Shown piece by piece: positions 17,447 through 26,096 of a stretch of DNA of 64,000 bases; positions within the stretch are counted from its first letter, which is position 1, and each line of letters opens with the position of its first letter. This DNA is from Flavobacterium sp. (GTDB lineage: Bacteria; Bacteroidota; Bacteroidia; Flavobacteriales; Flavobacteriaceae), in the NCBI RefSeq assembly GCF_027533505.1, contig NZ_JAPZUB010000008.1:50594-114593 (forward strand). Direction: 5' to 3'. The translations under genes and the position numbers were made by a program. The notes beneath the pieces were generated by a model. That model was not told where the DNA came from, ran no database searches, and saw only the letters and a program-made list of their open reading frames with translations.

Positions 17447-18841
17447 ATGAATAGCAACAAGAAAATACATTTTGAAATCTCCGAACGGAAATTATTGCTG
17501 CGCTTGTTTGATACGTTGCTCGTTTTAATGGCACTTTACATCATCAGTTCGCTTTTTGATTTCCGCTATTTTACCTTTTCCAAAGACAATTTTATCTGGT
17601 CGGTCGTTTTGGCGGTTTACCTCAATATTTTTAGCTCGGTGTTTGAAATGTACAACTTGCAAGTGGCAAGCAACCAGTTTCAAGTCATTCGAAGTATCAT
17701 TTTGACAACCTCGACGACTGTTTTGTTTTATTTGTTAACGCCTATCTACACGCCTGTTTTACCGTCGAATCGAATTCAAATTATCATATTCTTCCTTTCG
17801 ATTTTTATCACATTGCTGCTATGGCGTTTGTTTTATGTCTTTTTTCTAGCCTCCCATCGTTTCGTGAAAAAGGCGATATTGGTCTGTGATCAAGAACAGT
17901 TGGATGCATTGATTTCAGGTATCGAAAGCGTCGATCCGCATTATAAATTTATTGCTTTTGTAAATTCGGATGAAACGGATGCCGATAGTGCAAAAACCTT
18001 TTCCATTCGCCGAATTCCCTCGCAAAATCTTGAAGCCTTTGTGCGTAAAACCTCTATTTCTGAATTGGTTATCGCTACTCAGAAAACCGATGGAATTACG
18101 GTAAATCTCTACAATCAATTGATTCATTTGCTCGAAAACGGGATTATTATTCGCGAATACACCCAAGTGTATGAAGACAGTACAAAGCGCATTCCCGTGC
18201 AATATGTTTCGCGCGATTTTTACCGGTATTTCCCCTTTAGCCGAAGCAATCAAAATCATTTGTATTTGCTTTTCTCAAGGATTTTTGATGTGCTTTTTTC
18301 GGTGATTGGACTTCTATTGGGGCTCGTGTTTTTTCCATTAATTCTTTTTGGAAATCTCATTGGAAATCGAGGCCCTTTGTTTTATACGCAAGAACGAGTG
18401 GGTAAAAACGGGGAAGTGTTTCGCATCTATAAATTCCGAACCATGGTTAAAAATGCCGAGTTTAACGGGGCTGTATTTACCACTGCGAATGATTCTCGAA
18501 TAACGGCTTTTGGTAAATTTATGCGAAAAACCCGACTGGATGAATTTCCTCAGTTTATCAATATTCTTCGTGGCGATATGTCGATTATTGGGCCTCGTCC
18601 TGAACGCCCTGTTTTCGTACAGCAAATTGCCGAAAACATGCCCTTTTATGAAACCCGTCATGTGGTGAAACCCGGACTAACCGGTTGGGCGCAGGTTAAT
18701 TATTCCTATGGCGATTCCATTGATGATAGTTTGGTGAAGTTGCAATACGATCTGTATTACATCAAACACCGCAGTATTTTCTTGGACATCAATATTGTGA
18801 TTAAAACCTTTAGTACGATTTTATTCTACCGTGGGCAGTGA
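17447..18841 (+). CDS. Polyprenyl glycosylphosphotransferase, initiating sugar transferase (WbaP/WcaJ-like)
   Basis: The protein is 464 aa. Four membrane segments in the first ~135 residues are followed by a soluble Rossmann-like region. A further membrane helix at about 275-300 precedes the bacterial sugar transferase domain, with signatures ERVGKNGEVFRIYKFRTM, TRLDEFPQFINILRGDMS and IIGPRPERPVF. It transfers a sugar-1-phosphate to undecaprenyl phosphate and so starts each repeat unit. It follows the last GT by 48 bases and ends the plus-strand locus. Its 3' end overlaps the convergent DUF4105 gene by 21 bases. Confidence 0.92.
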   Translation: MNSNKKIHFEISERKLLLRLFDTLLVLMALYIISSLFDFRYFTFSKDNFIWSVVLAVYLNIFSSVFEMYNLQVASNQFQVIRSIILTTSTTVLFYLLTPIYTPVLPSNRIQIIIFFLSIFITLLLWRLFYVFFLASHRFVKKAILVCDQEQLDALISGIESVDPHYKFIAFVNSDETDADSAKTFSIRRIPSQNLEAFVRKTSISELVIATQKTDGITVNLYNQLIHLLENGIIIREYTQVYEDSTKRIPVQYVSRDFYRYFPFSRSNQNHLYLLFSRIFDVLFSVIGLLLGLVFFPLILFGNLIGNRGPLFYTQERVGKNGEVFRIYKFRTMVKNAEFNGAVFTTANDSRITAFGKFMRKTRLDEFPQFINILRGDMSIIGPRPERPVFVQQIAENMPFYETRHVVKPGLTGWAQVNYSYGDSIDDSLVKLQYDLYYIKHRSIFLDINIVIKTFSTILFYRGQ

Positions 18842-19939
18842 TTTTTTGCGAATTTGTTGCAAACGAATCCGTAGCATCCCTACATGGGCTACCACAAAGG
18901 GAAGCATCAACAAAAGATGCGGTTTATTGAATAAGAGTACGGCATAAATTCCCAAAGCTACCAACGCTACTCCCATTAATCGCACTAACGCTTTCATCGA
19001 ACGGATAAACGGTAGTACAATGTATATCGGATTGAATAATAAAGCGTTGTAGTTCCATAATACTTCTTTGTGCTCTGAATACAAGCCTATCAATACCAAA
19101 AAAATCCCCAACCCTCCTGTTAAAAACCAATAGCCATGGTATATCCAAACGCGGCGACTCAGCACAAGGGCGGCCAAACATAAAATCACTACGACGATGC
19201 TATTCCAAAAGGAAAAATCGGACGTTAAGGATTTTCCTTCTACCCATTTTTTCTCTTCAACCACGATGGGTTTTCCCTTGATTTTTGTTTGGTTGAGGCT
19301 ATGCATCAATTCAACAGGTAAAAACATCTGGGTGGCGGCCTCATCGGTTTTCGCCCCAAATAGAATATTTATGCCCAGTTTAAAATAAAAATGGTCGTTG
19401 AAATAGGGGTACAACAATTCCCGATATGTAATTGCGGTATCGTCTACCTTTTGCAAAATGGGTTTTCCCAGTAGGGCATTGATTTTTTCATAGACCATGG
19501 TGGTACAATTCCGGTCTATGAATTTATACGTGTAATAGCGCTCGTCAGAATATAACGATTGGTTGAGTACCGTAAATAAAGAGTTTACTTGTTCGGGAGT
19601 GAGTCGTAAGGTTTGTTCAACCACCTCACGTTCGGTCATTTGGTATTCCATCAAAAAGTCGGAAAAGGCATAGGCAGCCACAAAATAGTGCAAATCCCCT
19701 TTGACAAATTTGAGGTAAAAATTGGGCGTTTGAAAATCAAACATCCCGTAATTATAAACAATATCCAGATTTTGTATCGTATCTTGAACTCGTAAAGCGG
19801 TGTGTCCGAAGGTCGTGTACAATTCTGAACCACGGCCACAGGTTAGCACACTTATTTTAGCGTCTTTGGAAAGGGTGGGTGTCTGTCCCAACAATGCTAA
19901 GGGAACCCACAAAAACAGCCAACGGAGGAGTGCCTTCAT
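18821..19939 (-). CDS. DUF4105 domain-containing membrane protein
   Basis: The protein is 372 aa with a signal peptide (cleavage after LALLGQ). The periplasmic region includes LTCGRGSELYTTFGHTALRV and later FIDRNCTTMVYEKINALLGK, a histidine and a cysteine block typical of DUF4105, an NlpC/P60-like fold in some descriptions. About five membrane segments close the protein. It abuts the upstream PorV/PorQ-like gene without a gap (ATG directly after that stop), so the two form an operon. The catalytic role is not established. Confidence 0.75.
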   Translation of the reverse strand: MKALLRWLFLWVPLALLGQTPTLSKDAKISVLTCGRGSELYTTFGHTALRVQDTIQNLDIVYNYGMFDFQTPNFYLKFVKGDLHYFVAAYAFSDFLMEYQMTEREVVEQTLRLTPEQVNSLFTVLNQSLYSDERYYTYKFIDRNCTTMVYEKINALLGKPILQKVDDTAITYRELLYPYFNDHFYFKLGINILFGAKTDEAATQMFLPVELMHSLNQTKIKGKPIVVEEKKWVEGKSLTSDFSFWNSIVVVILCLAALVLSRRVWIYHGYWFLTGGLGIFLVLIGLYSEHKEVLWNYNALLFNPIYIVLPFIRSMKALVRLMGVALVALGIYAVLLFNKPHLLLMLPFVVAHVGMLRIRLQQIRKKSLPTVE

Positions 19940-21007
19940 TTATCGGAAAATGCTAAAATCAACTTTTACAGAAAATATATTCGAGTACAACGCAGCACTT
20001 TGATCGCCCAAGTCGGTGAGGGCATAATCAATTTGAATGCCTTTGTATTTGAAACCTATGCCAATATTGGGCTGGAAACCAATTCGACGACTCCCATCAA
20101 TTTGGGTTACATTTTGGAAATTTCCCAAACCAGCGCGAACAAAAATCAAGTCGGTATAGTTGTATTCCGCTCCCAAAGCAGGGTCGATACTTACCACGTC
20201 GGTTGCTAGAATATCATTGGTTTTGGTAAACTGCATGTTGAGGTTCCCCGACACCCGCAAAAACGTTTCGTTGTGCAAGTCAAATTCACGCGATACCCCA
20301 AATTGTGCTTTCGGAGCCGTAATTTCGGTGCTTTCAGGAAGCTCCTGATTTTGTCCCGCTACCGCACCTTGAATGCTTTTAAATGCCTCTTCATTAATAG
20401 CCCACACATTGTAAGTGGTGGTAATATCCCGTACCATGAGTCCAAAATTCCAATCGTCGCGGTCCCATTGCAATCCCAAATCAAAACCGAATCCCCAAGA
20501 ATTGGCAAAATCACCAATCGTACGTCGGATGACTTTGGCATTGATGCCGTACTGGAATCCGGGGATTTTTAATTTACGGGCGTAAGAGAGGGTAAAGGCA
20601 TAATCAGCGGTAGAGAATTTACTGATGCGATTATAGTCAATGTTTCCCTGACTGTCAATCAATTGCGTCGTATTCAAAATGTCATCAACCCCAAAACGAA
20701 TGACCGAAATTCCCCAAGCACTTTCGGTGTCAATGGGTTGGGCAAAAGCTGCATAATCGTATTGGGCAATATTGGCAAAATAACTCGCGTGCATGGCAGC
20801 TGCTTGTCCGTCTTCCAAATGGACCAAACCGGCGGGATTCCAATACACCGAGTTTACATCCTGCGTTTGCGCTACAACCGCGTTAGCCATACCAAAAGCA
20901 GCGGCATCTACTCCAATGTTCAAAAACTCATTGGAATATTTCCGTACCGATTGGCCAAAGGAAACCCCTGCAATCCAAAACAATACCCATGGAGCAATTT
21001 TTTTCAA
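19940..21007 (-). CDS. PorV/PorQ-like outer-membrane beta-barrel protein
   Basis: The protein is about 355 aa. After a signal peptide ending in GVSFGQ, the mature part starts SVRKYSNEFLNIGVDAAAFG and has ANAVVAQTQDVNSVYWNPAG, the hallmark of the PorV/PorQ (UPF0164, FadL-like) family. The remainder alternates polar and hydrophobic residues with a terminal aromatic strand (VKVDFSIFR). Relatives act in T9SS cargo handling, but this paralogue's role is unknown. I prefer the TTG at 21007 (giving MKKIAPWVLFWIAG): the candidate -7 element at 21023-21030 would make a longer start at 21034 untranscribed. No ATG lies near the N-terminus. Confidence 0.72.
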   Translation of the reverse strand: MKKIAPWVLFWIAGVSFGQSVRKYSNEFLNIGVDAAAFGMANAVVAQTQDVNSVYWNPAGLVHLEDGQAAAMHASYFANIAQYDYAAFAQPIDTESAWGISVIRFGVDDILNTTQLIDSQGNIDYNRISKFSTADYAFTLSYARKLKIPGFQYGINAKVIRRTIGDFANSWGFGFDLGLQWDRDDWNFGLMVRDITTTYNVWAINEEAFKSIQGAVAGQNQELPESTEITAPKAQFGVSREFDLHNETFLRVSGNLNMQFTKTNDILATDVVSIDPALGAEYNYTDLIFVRAGLGNFQNVTQIDGSRRIGFQPNIGIGFKYKGIQIDYALTDLGDQSAALYSNIFSVKVDFSIFR

Positions 21008-21022
21008 GCGCAATTTTTTTTT

Positions 21023-21030
21023 CAAAAGTA
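21023..21030 (-). promoter_or_regulatory. Candidate -7 promoter of the PorV/PorQ-like operon
   Basis: On the minus strand TACTTTTG matches TAnnTTTG, 15 bases before the TTG start chosen at 21007. It would serve the PorV/PorQ-like and DUF4105 genes. Confidence 0.45.
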
Positions 21031-21088
21031 GCAATTTTCTGAGCGGTTTCCAACAAGTAACCTGTCGAAAACTACGTCTTTAAACGTG

Positions 21089-21118
21089 TTTGTACATACA
21101 CTTATTGTGCTACCTTTG
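21089..21118 (+). promoter_or_regulatory. Promoter of pssA (TTTG-N18-TACCTTTG)
   Basis: TTTG at 21089 is followed 18 bases later by TACCTTTG at 21111-21118, close to the Bacteroidota -33/-7 arrangement. The pssA ATG lies 18 bases downstream. Confidence 0.6.
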
Positions 21119-21136
21119 TGATTTAAATTTAATTGC

Positions 21137-21865
21137 ATGGCGTTGCTCAAACACCTTCCCAATTTTCTCACCCTTCTCAATTTGCTTTGCGGATGCATTG
21201 CGCTCCAACACGCGGCCGAATTCAATTTTGAAGTCGCCTTTTCCTGGGTGTGTCTCGGTATCTTTTTTGATTTTTTTGATGGGTTTTTTGCACGAAAATT
21301 TGGCGTTGCAGGTCCCTTGGGAGTGCAACTCGATTCGTTAGCCGATATGGTAACTAGTGGTGTTGTCCCAGGGTATGTGATGATGTGTATGTTGAGTGGT
21401 CAAGCGTTTCCGATGCCAATTCATGGATTTTTTCCTTACCTCGGCTTCCTGATCACTTTAGGCGCTTGTTATCGTTTGGCCAACTTTAATATCGATACCC
21501 GTCAATCCGATTCATTCATTGGGTTGCCCACTCCAGCCAATGCCTTATTTATTATGAGTTTACCGCTTGTGGCTCGGTATGCCCCAAACCCAGCTTGGTT
21601 TGTTGGGTTGCAACAGCCGTGGGTTTTAGTCGGAATCACCCTACTCAGTACCTGGGTCATGAATGCACCCCTTCCGCTTTTTTCTTTAAAAATTAAAAAA
21701 TTTAGCATCAGTGCCTACAAATTGCAATTGGGTTTTGTGGCCTACGCAATGCTTTTACTCGTTTTTTTAAAGATAGTCGCGGTGCCTTTCATCATTCTTT
21801 CGTATGTAATTGTTTCGGTGTTGCATACGTTTTTTACCCGCGCCACGTTAGGAATGAAAAAATAA
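21137..21865 (+). CDS. pssA: CDP-diacylglycerol--serine O-phosphatidyltransferase
   Basis: An integral membrane protein of 242 aa with roughly seven to eight hydrophobic segments. The CDP-alcohol phosphatidyltransferase motif DG-x2-AR-x8-G-x3-D-x3-D is present as FDGFFARKFG followed by GVQLDSLAD. It makes phosphatidylserine, the precursor of phosphatidylethanolamine, from CDP-diacylglycerol and serine at the inner membrane. The N-terminal LPNFLTLLNLLCGCIA matches bacterial type II PssA. It lies one base upstream of the GH25 gene. Confidence 0.92.
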   Translation: MALLKHLPNFLTLLNLLCGCIALQHAAEFNFEVAFSWVCLGIFFDFFDGFFARKFGVAGPLGVQLDSLADMVTSGVVPGYVMMCMLSGQAFPMPIHGFFPYLGFLITLGACYRLANFNIDTRQSDSFIGLPTPANALFIMSLPLVARYAPNPAWFVGLQQPWVLVGITLLSTWVMNAPLPLFSLKIKKFSISAYKLQLGFVAYAMLLLVFLKIVAVPFIILSYVIVSVLHTFFTRATLGMKK

Positions 21866-21866
21866 C

Positions 21867-22697
21867 ATGGCTGCCACACCGCGCAAAAAAGCACCCGCTC
21901 GTCGCAAGTCCTCATCCGCTTCCCGTTTTTCTTGGGCGAAAGTACTTAGTTGGGGATTTGTCCTTTTATTTACCGCAGGAGTAGTGCTCCATTACCGTGA
22001 TGCGCTTTTGTATTATTTCAGCTTCAAGTCCAAACACAACCTCCAAGAAGATAAAGTGGCTGAAGCCCGTATTTTTCAAATTCTTCAAAAATACCCCGAT
22101 TACTGTGTGGGTCTTGATGTGTCTGAATACCAAGGCGCTATCGATTGGGAAGCGGTCGATTCGCTAGAAGGTCGCCCGATTCGGTTCGTATTCGTTCGGG
22201 CAACTTGTGGTCGTGACCGAAAAGACGCACAATTTGAGGCCAACTGGAAAGGCGCCAAAAAGTTCATTCGCGGCGTTTATCATTACTACCGTCCCGACGA
22301 AAATTCATTGGAGCAAGCCCGAAAGTTTATCGCTTCGGTTGCGTTACAGCCCAGTGATCTTCCGCCGGTGTTGGATATTGAACAAGTGCCCGAAAATCAA
22401 TCGATGGAGCAACTAAAAGTGGGTTTGCAAAAATGGCTTGATGCCGTTGAAAAGCATTACCAACGAAAACCCATTATTTACTCAGGACAGCGCTATTATG
22501 AAGATTTTTTAAAGAAAGAATTTTCGGGGTATACATTTTGGGTGGCCAATTACAATTTCTTTGCCGAAACCCTGCAGCCAGAGTGGTTGTTTTGGCAGTT
22601 TTCCGAAAAAGGACGGGTCGAGGGAATTCCCGAAAAAGTCGATGTCAATTTGTACAACGGTACCCCCAAAATGCTAGAATACCTCGTACACCCTTAG
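21867..22697 (+). CDS. Glycoside hydrolase family 25 (lysozyme-like)
   Basis: The protein is 276 aa. A basic N-terminus (about residues 1-25) and a single membrane helix (about 28-45) anchor it, with the catalytic domain probably outside. GLDVSEYQGAIDWEAV is the GH25 start with the key Asp, and LPPVLDIEQVPEN holds the DxE pair expected at the active site. The C-terminal EGIPEKVDVNLYNG is typical of the fold. It should cleave the MurNAc-GlcNAc bond of peptidoglycan. Its stop overlaps the convergent DUF5808-like gene by 4 bases. Confidence 0.9.
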   Translation: MAATPRKKAPARRKSSSASRFSWAKVLSWGFVLLFTAGVVLHYRDALLYYFSFKSKHNLQEDKVAEARIFQILQKYPDYCVGLDVSEYQGAIDWEAVDSLEGRPIRFVFVRATCGRDRKDAQFEANWKGAKKFIRGVYHYYRPDENSLEQARKFIASVALQPSDLPPVLDIEQVPENQSMEQLKVGLQKWLDAVEKHYQRKPIIYSGQRYYEDFLKKEFSGYTFWVANYNFFAETLQPEWLFWQFSEKGRVEGIPEKVDVNLYNGTPKMLEYLVHP

Positions 22698-22915
22698 TCC
22701 AAAAACCAAACCGGGAGCAACAAAACGACGAGCAGAAGCACGAAAGCGAGCACCGCTTTCGGATGCGCAAAATTGACCATACATCCCATCCATTCTATTG
22801 GTTTTGGGGGGAAATACCGCAGGTCGTCAGCATTATGGTAGATCAACCCACCCCAACGCCAATTTTTGGGTTCTTCCATCCACGATTGATGCGTTTCTTT
22901 CGAAATAGGGTTCAT
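22694..22915 (-). CDS. Small DUF5808-like membrane protein
   Basis: The protein is 73 aa. EEPKNWRWGGLIYHNADDLR and YFPPKPIEWMGCMVNFAHP match the 'P.nWk.G..Y.npdD.r.f.pKr...g...NFa.p' pattern I recall for DUF5808. A single hydrophobic C-terminal helix (VLAFVLLLVVLLLPVWF) follows. The function is unknown. The gene is preceded on its own strand by a dispersed repeat element (22929-23051), which begins 14 bases upstream of its start and may form part of its leader. Confidence 0.6.
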   Translation of the reverse strand: MNPISKETHQSWMEEPKNWRWGGLIYHNADDLRYFPPKPIEWMGCMVNFAHPKAVLAFVLLLVVLLLPVWFLD

Positions 22916-22928
22916 AGTTTTCTTTTTT

Positions 22929-23051
22929 GGGCGTGCCCCCTCGGAGGCGATGCTTCAATTCAAAGCGGTATTCAGATTCCTCGGGGTCAGGCTTTCCGCA
23001 GTACGCACCTCCCTTACGTCCGGTGGGTACTTGCTGCAATCCTTCACGCAA
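22929..23051 (-). repeat. Dispersed structured repeat, copy A
   Basis: Read on the minus strand, this element begins TTGCGTGAAGGATTGCAGC and ends GGGGGCACGCCC followed by an A-run. The copy at 60320-60426 has the same ends and a shared inner block (GCGGAAAGCCTGAC here, GCGGAGAGCCTGAC there). The outer GCGTG and CACGC are inverted, so the RNA could fold back. I recall similar elements in many flavobacterial genomes, but could not check this. Confidence 0.6.
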
Positions 23052-23075
23052 CCGGCAATCCGCATCGGATGGGCG

Positions 23076-23816
23076 TTAAAATTCGAGTTTCTTTTTACGC
23101 AACTCAAAGTTTTGCCCCAAGTATACTTTTCGTACCATTTCATCGGCTGCCAACTCTTCGGGAACACCCGCTTTCAAGATGCCTCCTTCAAACATTAAGT
23201 AGGTTTTATCCGTGATGGCCAAGGTTTCTTGTACGTTGTGGTCGGTGATTAAAATGCCAATGTTTTTATTGCGTAATTGCGCAACAATACGCTGAATATC
23301 TTCTACGGCAACCGGGTCAACCCCCGCAAAAGGTTCGTCCAAAAGGATAAACTTAGGGTCTGTAGCCAAGGCACGCGCAATCTCTGTACGACGCCGTTCT
23401 CCACCCGAAAGTAAGTCGCCACGGTTGGTGCGAATATGTTGCAAGCTGAATTCGTCCAATAAACTCTCCATTTTGGCCTCTTGTTCGGCTTTCGAAAGGG
23501 AGGTCAATTGCAATACACTCATGATGTTGTCTTCCACACTTAACTTTCGAAACACCGACGCCTCTTGCGCCAAATAGCCAATACCGTGTTGCGCACGTTT
23601 GTACATTGGGAATTCTGTGATGTTCAAATCGTCCAAGTATATCGTTCCCGAGTTGGGTTTGACCAACCCTACAATCATATAGAAAGAAGTTGTTTTTCCA
23701 GCGCCGTTTGGACCCAGTAGTCCCACAATTTCGCCTTGGTTTACTTCTACCGAAATGCCTTTTACGACCGTTCGTTTTTTATAGGTTTTGATTAGCTGTT
23801 CAGCGCGTAATTTCAT
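23076..23816 (-). CDS. lptB: LPS export ABC transporter ATP-binding protein
   Basis: The protein is 246 aa. Walker A is GLLGPNGAGKTTSFY, the signature motif is LLSGGERRRTEIARAL, Walker B is FILLDEPFAGVDP, and the switch histidine lies in ILITDHNVQETL. SFYMIVGLVKPNSG after Walker A is characteristic of LptB. It powers removal of LPS from the inner membrane with LptF and LptG; an LptF/G-type permease is encoded at 41856-42938 in this window. It is the last gene of a minus-strand run with kdsD, tatC and an AhpD-like gene. Confidence 0.92.
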   Translation of the reverse strand: MKLRAEQLIKTYKKRTVVKGISVEVNQGEIVGLLGPNGAGKTTSFYMIVGLVKPNSGTIYLDDLNITEFPMYKRAQHGIGYLAQEASVFRKLSVEDNIMSVLQLTSLSKAEQEAKMESLLDEFSLQHIRTNRGDLLSGGERRRTEIARALATDPKFILLDEPFAGVDPVAVEDIQRIVAQLRNKNIGILITDHNVQETLAITDKTYLMFEGGILKAGVPEELAADEMVRKVYLGQNFELRKKKLEF

Positions 23817-23888
23817 AAGTCAGCAAACGTTTAGGGGTCAAATTACTACTTTTTCATCGTGTTCATCGCCCAATAAAGTGTTAAATGA

Positions 23889-24239
23889 TTAGGGTTCTTG
23901 CGTTTCCAAAGCTTCCCAAAATTCGTAAGCACGACGCAAATGCGGAATCACAATGGTGCCTCCAACCAACGTGGCAATTCCCATGGCTTCCATCATTTCA
24001 GTTTTTGAAACACCTTGCTTGTAGGCGGTTTCCAAGTGGTATTTGATGCAATCATCACAACGCAATACAGCAGAGGCAACCAATCCTAAGAGTTCTTTGG
24101 TTTTCACATCCAAAGCCCCCTCGGCGTAAGCATTGGTGTCTAAATTGAAAATACGTTTGATGACCAAATTGTTGTCGGCCATCAATTTTTCGTTCATTTT
24201 TGAACGGTAACTGTTAAATTCTTCTACAAGGTGACTCAT
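23889..24239 (-). CDS. Carboxymuconolactone decarboxylase/AhpD-like protein
   Basis: The protein is 116 aa. The AhpD-type redox motif is visible as RCDDCIKYHLETAYKQGVS (Cys-x-x-Cys followed by His), followed by KTEMMEAMGIATLVGGTIVI. This suggests a thiol peroxidase or disulfide reductase activity rather than decarboxylation. The start overlaps the tatC stop by 4 bases. Such genes commonly sit beside tatC in flavobacteria, by my recollection. The substrate is unknown. Confidence 0.82.
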   Translation of the reverse strand: MSHLVEEFNSYRSKMNEKLMADNNLVIKRIFNLDTNAYAEGALDVKTKELLGLVASAVLRCDDCIKYHLETAYKQGVSKTEMMEAMGIATLVGGTIVIPHLRRAYEFWEALETQEP

Positions 24240-25045
24240 GCTTTTAATCTTCTTTTTTCTACTACAGCTGCAATGATTACACTGGCCTCAAACACCAAGA
24301 GCATTGGGATGGATACGGTAACCTGACTCACCACATCGGGTGGCGTGACTATAGCGGCAATAATTAATACAATTACAATGGCGTACCGACGGTATTTGCG
24401 CAAAAAGGCGACCGTGATTAATCCTAATTTAGTCAAAAAGTAAATGATTACGGGCAATTCAAAAAACAAACCACTCACCAAAACCGAACTCTTAATCATG
24501 CTGATGTAGGATTCCAAATTGAATTCGTTGACTACGGCGGTACTAATTTGAAACGTCGAGACAAAGTTAATGGTCATTGGGATGATCACAAAATACCCAA
24601 ACAACACTCCTAAAAAAAACAAAAGCGACGAAACGATGATAAAGGCTTTGGCACTTTTTCGCTCTTTTTCATATAGAGCGGGACTGATAAAGTTCCAAAA
24701 TTGATAAATGATGTAGGGAAAGGCCAAGATGAATCCTGCGGTTATACATATCCAAATAAAGGTGTTGATTTGCCCTTCCATCGAGGTGTTTTGGATTTTA
24801 AAGTCCAAATCAGTAATGCAAATATTCTCGGCAATACCTAAATATTTTGAGGCATCACAAAAAAAACGGTAGGTGACAAATTCAGCTTTCGTAGGGCCGA
24901 AAATTACGGAATTGAATAAGAAGTCATTAACCAGATAAGTGGCAAACGCCATGATTACCGTAGCCAACGAGCACCGTACCAACACCCATCGCAACTCCTC
25001 CAAATGTTCCATGAAGGACATTTCTTTATGTGCTTTTTTTGCCAT
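24236..25045 (-). CDS. tatC: Twin-arginine translocase subunit TatC
   Basis: The protein is 269 aa with six membrane segments. The N-terminal MSFMEHLEELRWVLVRC is the conserved TatC signal-binding start (HLeELR). The later LGVLFGYFVIIP, FQISTAVVNEF and FELPVIIYFLTKLGL segments match the family. TatC binds twin-arginine signal peptides and helps export folded proteins. There is an insertion of about 30-40 residues (EFVTYRFFCDASKYLG...) in the first periplasmic loop, common in Bacteroidota. It overlaps kdsD by one base. Confidence 0.93.
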   Translation of the reverse strand: MAKKAHKEMSFMEHLEELRWVLVRCSLATVIMAFATYLVNDFLFNSVIFGPTKAEFVTYRFFCDASKYLGIAENICITDLDFKIQNTSMEGQINTFIWICITAGFILAFPYIIYQFWNFISPALYEKERKSAKAFIIVSSLLFFLGVLFGYFVIIPMTINFVSTFQISTAVVNEFNLESYISMIKSSVLVSGLFFELPVIIYFLTKLGLITVAFLRKYRRYAIVIVLIIAAIVTPPDVVSQVTVSIPMLLVFEASVIIAAVVEKRRLKA

Positions 25046-26010
25046 TAGACGACGCCTTCTTTTAAAATGTCATGCAAATGAATTACGCCAAGATAGTGCG
25101 TGCCCTCTACCACTACCAATTGGGTGATCGCGTACTGTTCCATCCGATTTAAAGCATCCACCACCAGGGTGTCGGGCGCAATTGTTTTGGGATTGACGGT
25201 CATGATATCACGTGCTTTCCAGCCTGTAATCGTCTCTGTTTTATTCAACATACGTCGAATGTCTCCATCCGTAATAATTCCGATTACCTGTTCGGCCTCT
25301 AGCACAGCGGTGACTCCCAAACGGCCCTCCGAAATCGACACAATGACCTGTTTAATGTCTGAATCCGGATCCACCATAGGACGGTGTGCTGTATCGAGTA
25401 GGTCGTTTACTTTGAGTAAAAGTTTTTTTCCCAAAGCGCCTCCAGGATGGTATAAGGCAAAATCTTCTGCGGTAAATTGACGCATTTCAATCAAACAAAC
25501 CGCAAGCGCATCGCCCATAGCCAATTGGGCCGTGGTGCTGTTGGTGGGTGCCAAGTTGTTGGGGTCTGATTCGCGTTCTACCCATGTGTTTAAAACAAAA
25601 TCAGAGGCTTTTCCCAAATAGGACTCAGGATTGCCCGTCATGCCGATGAGTATATTGCCTTGACGTTTTAAAAAGGGGACCAGTACTTTTATCTCGGGAC
25701 TGTTTCCACTTTTGGAAATACAGAGTACGGGGTCGCCCGGTTGTACCATGCCTAAGTCGCCATGTATTGCCTCAGAAGCATGAAGAAAAAGCGCAGGTGT
25801 CCCTGTGGAGTTCAGGGTAGCGACTATTTTTTGCGCTATAATGGCGCTTTTCCCGATTCCTGTGATTACCAGACGTCCTTGGGTTTGAAACAAAAGTTCG
25901 ACCACAGCGACAAAGGAATCATCCAGAAATTCAGCGAGTTTGGCAATCGAGACACTCTCTGATTGTAAGGTGCGCCGTGCACACGCGACTAGGGCTTCTT
26001 TCGTTATCAA
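25045..26010 (-). CDS. kdsD: Arabinose-5-phosphate isomerase (KdsD/KpsF family)
   Basis: The protein is 321 aa. An N-terminal SIS domain has GRLVITGIGKSAIIAQKI, PALFLHASEAIHGDLGM and VLCISKSGNSPEIKVL. Two CBS domains follow (from about residue 205), with VTAVLEAEQVIGIITDGDIR marking the first. The enzyme converts ribulose-5-phosphate to arabinose-5-phosphate for Kdo synthesis and so feeds LPS. Its position with lptB and tatC is common in Bacteroidota. It faces recQ divergently over 86 bases. Confidence 0.92.
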   Translation of the reverse strand: MITKEALVACARRTLQSESVSIAKLAEFLDDSFVAVVELLFQTQGRLVITGIGKSAIIAQKIVATLNSTGTPALFLHASEAIHGDLGMVQPGDPVLCISKSGNSPEIKVLVPFLKRQGNILIGMTGNPESYLGKASDFVLNTWVERESDPNNLAPTNSTTAQLAMGDALAVCLIEMRQFTAEDFALYHPGGALGKKLLLKVNDLLDTAHRPMVDPDSDIKQVIVSISEGRLGVTAVLEAEQVIGIITDGDIRRMLNKTETITGWKARDIMTVNPKTIAPDTLVVDALNRMEQYAITQLVVVEGTHYLGVIHLHDILKEGVV

Positions 26011-26064
26011 AATGAAATGTTATAAAATTTGTACGTACAGAAGTTTATTGTATATTTATGGTTG

Positions 26065-26072
26065 CAAATTTA
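26065..26072 (-). promoter_or_regulatory. Candidate -7 promoter of kdsD-tatC-lptB run
   Basis: Minus-strand TAAATTTG fits TAnnTTTG and lies 54 bases before the kdsD ATG. No convincing -33 element is seen. Confidence 0.35.
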
Positions 26073-26096
26073 GATAAAAATACCTGTAACTAAAGA

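Noticed and set aside
1..18841. Defence or toxin system within the first 19 kb
   Set aside because: All genes there read as polysaccharide synthesis and modification; no nuclease, toxin or sensor domain was seen.
22929..23051. Integron attC site
   Set aside because: The GTTRRRY/RYYYAAC core pair and an integrase are missing; the ends fit a dispersed repeat instead.
22538..23215. Long plus-strand frame (225 codons)
   Set aside because: It runs through the GH25 gene's end, the DUF5808-like gene, the repeat and lptB in the wrong frame or strand, and has no family resemblance.
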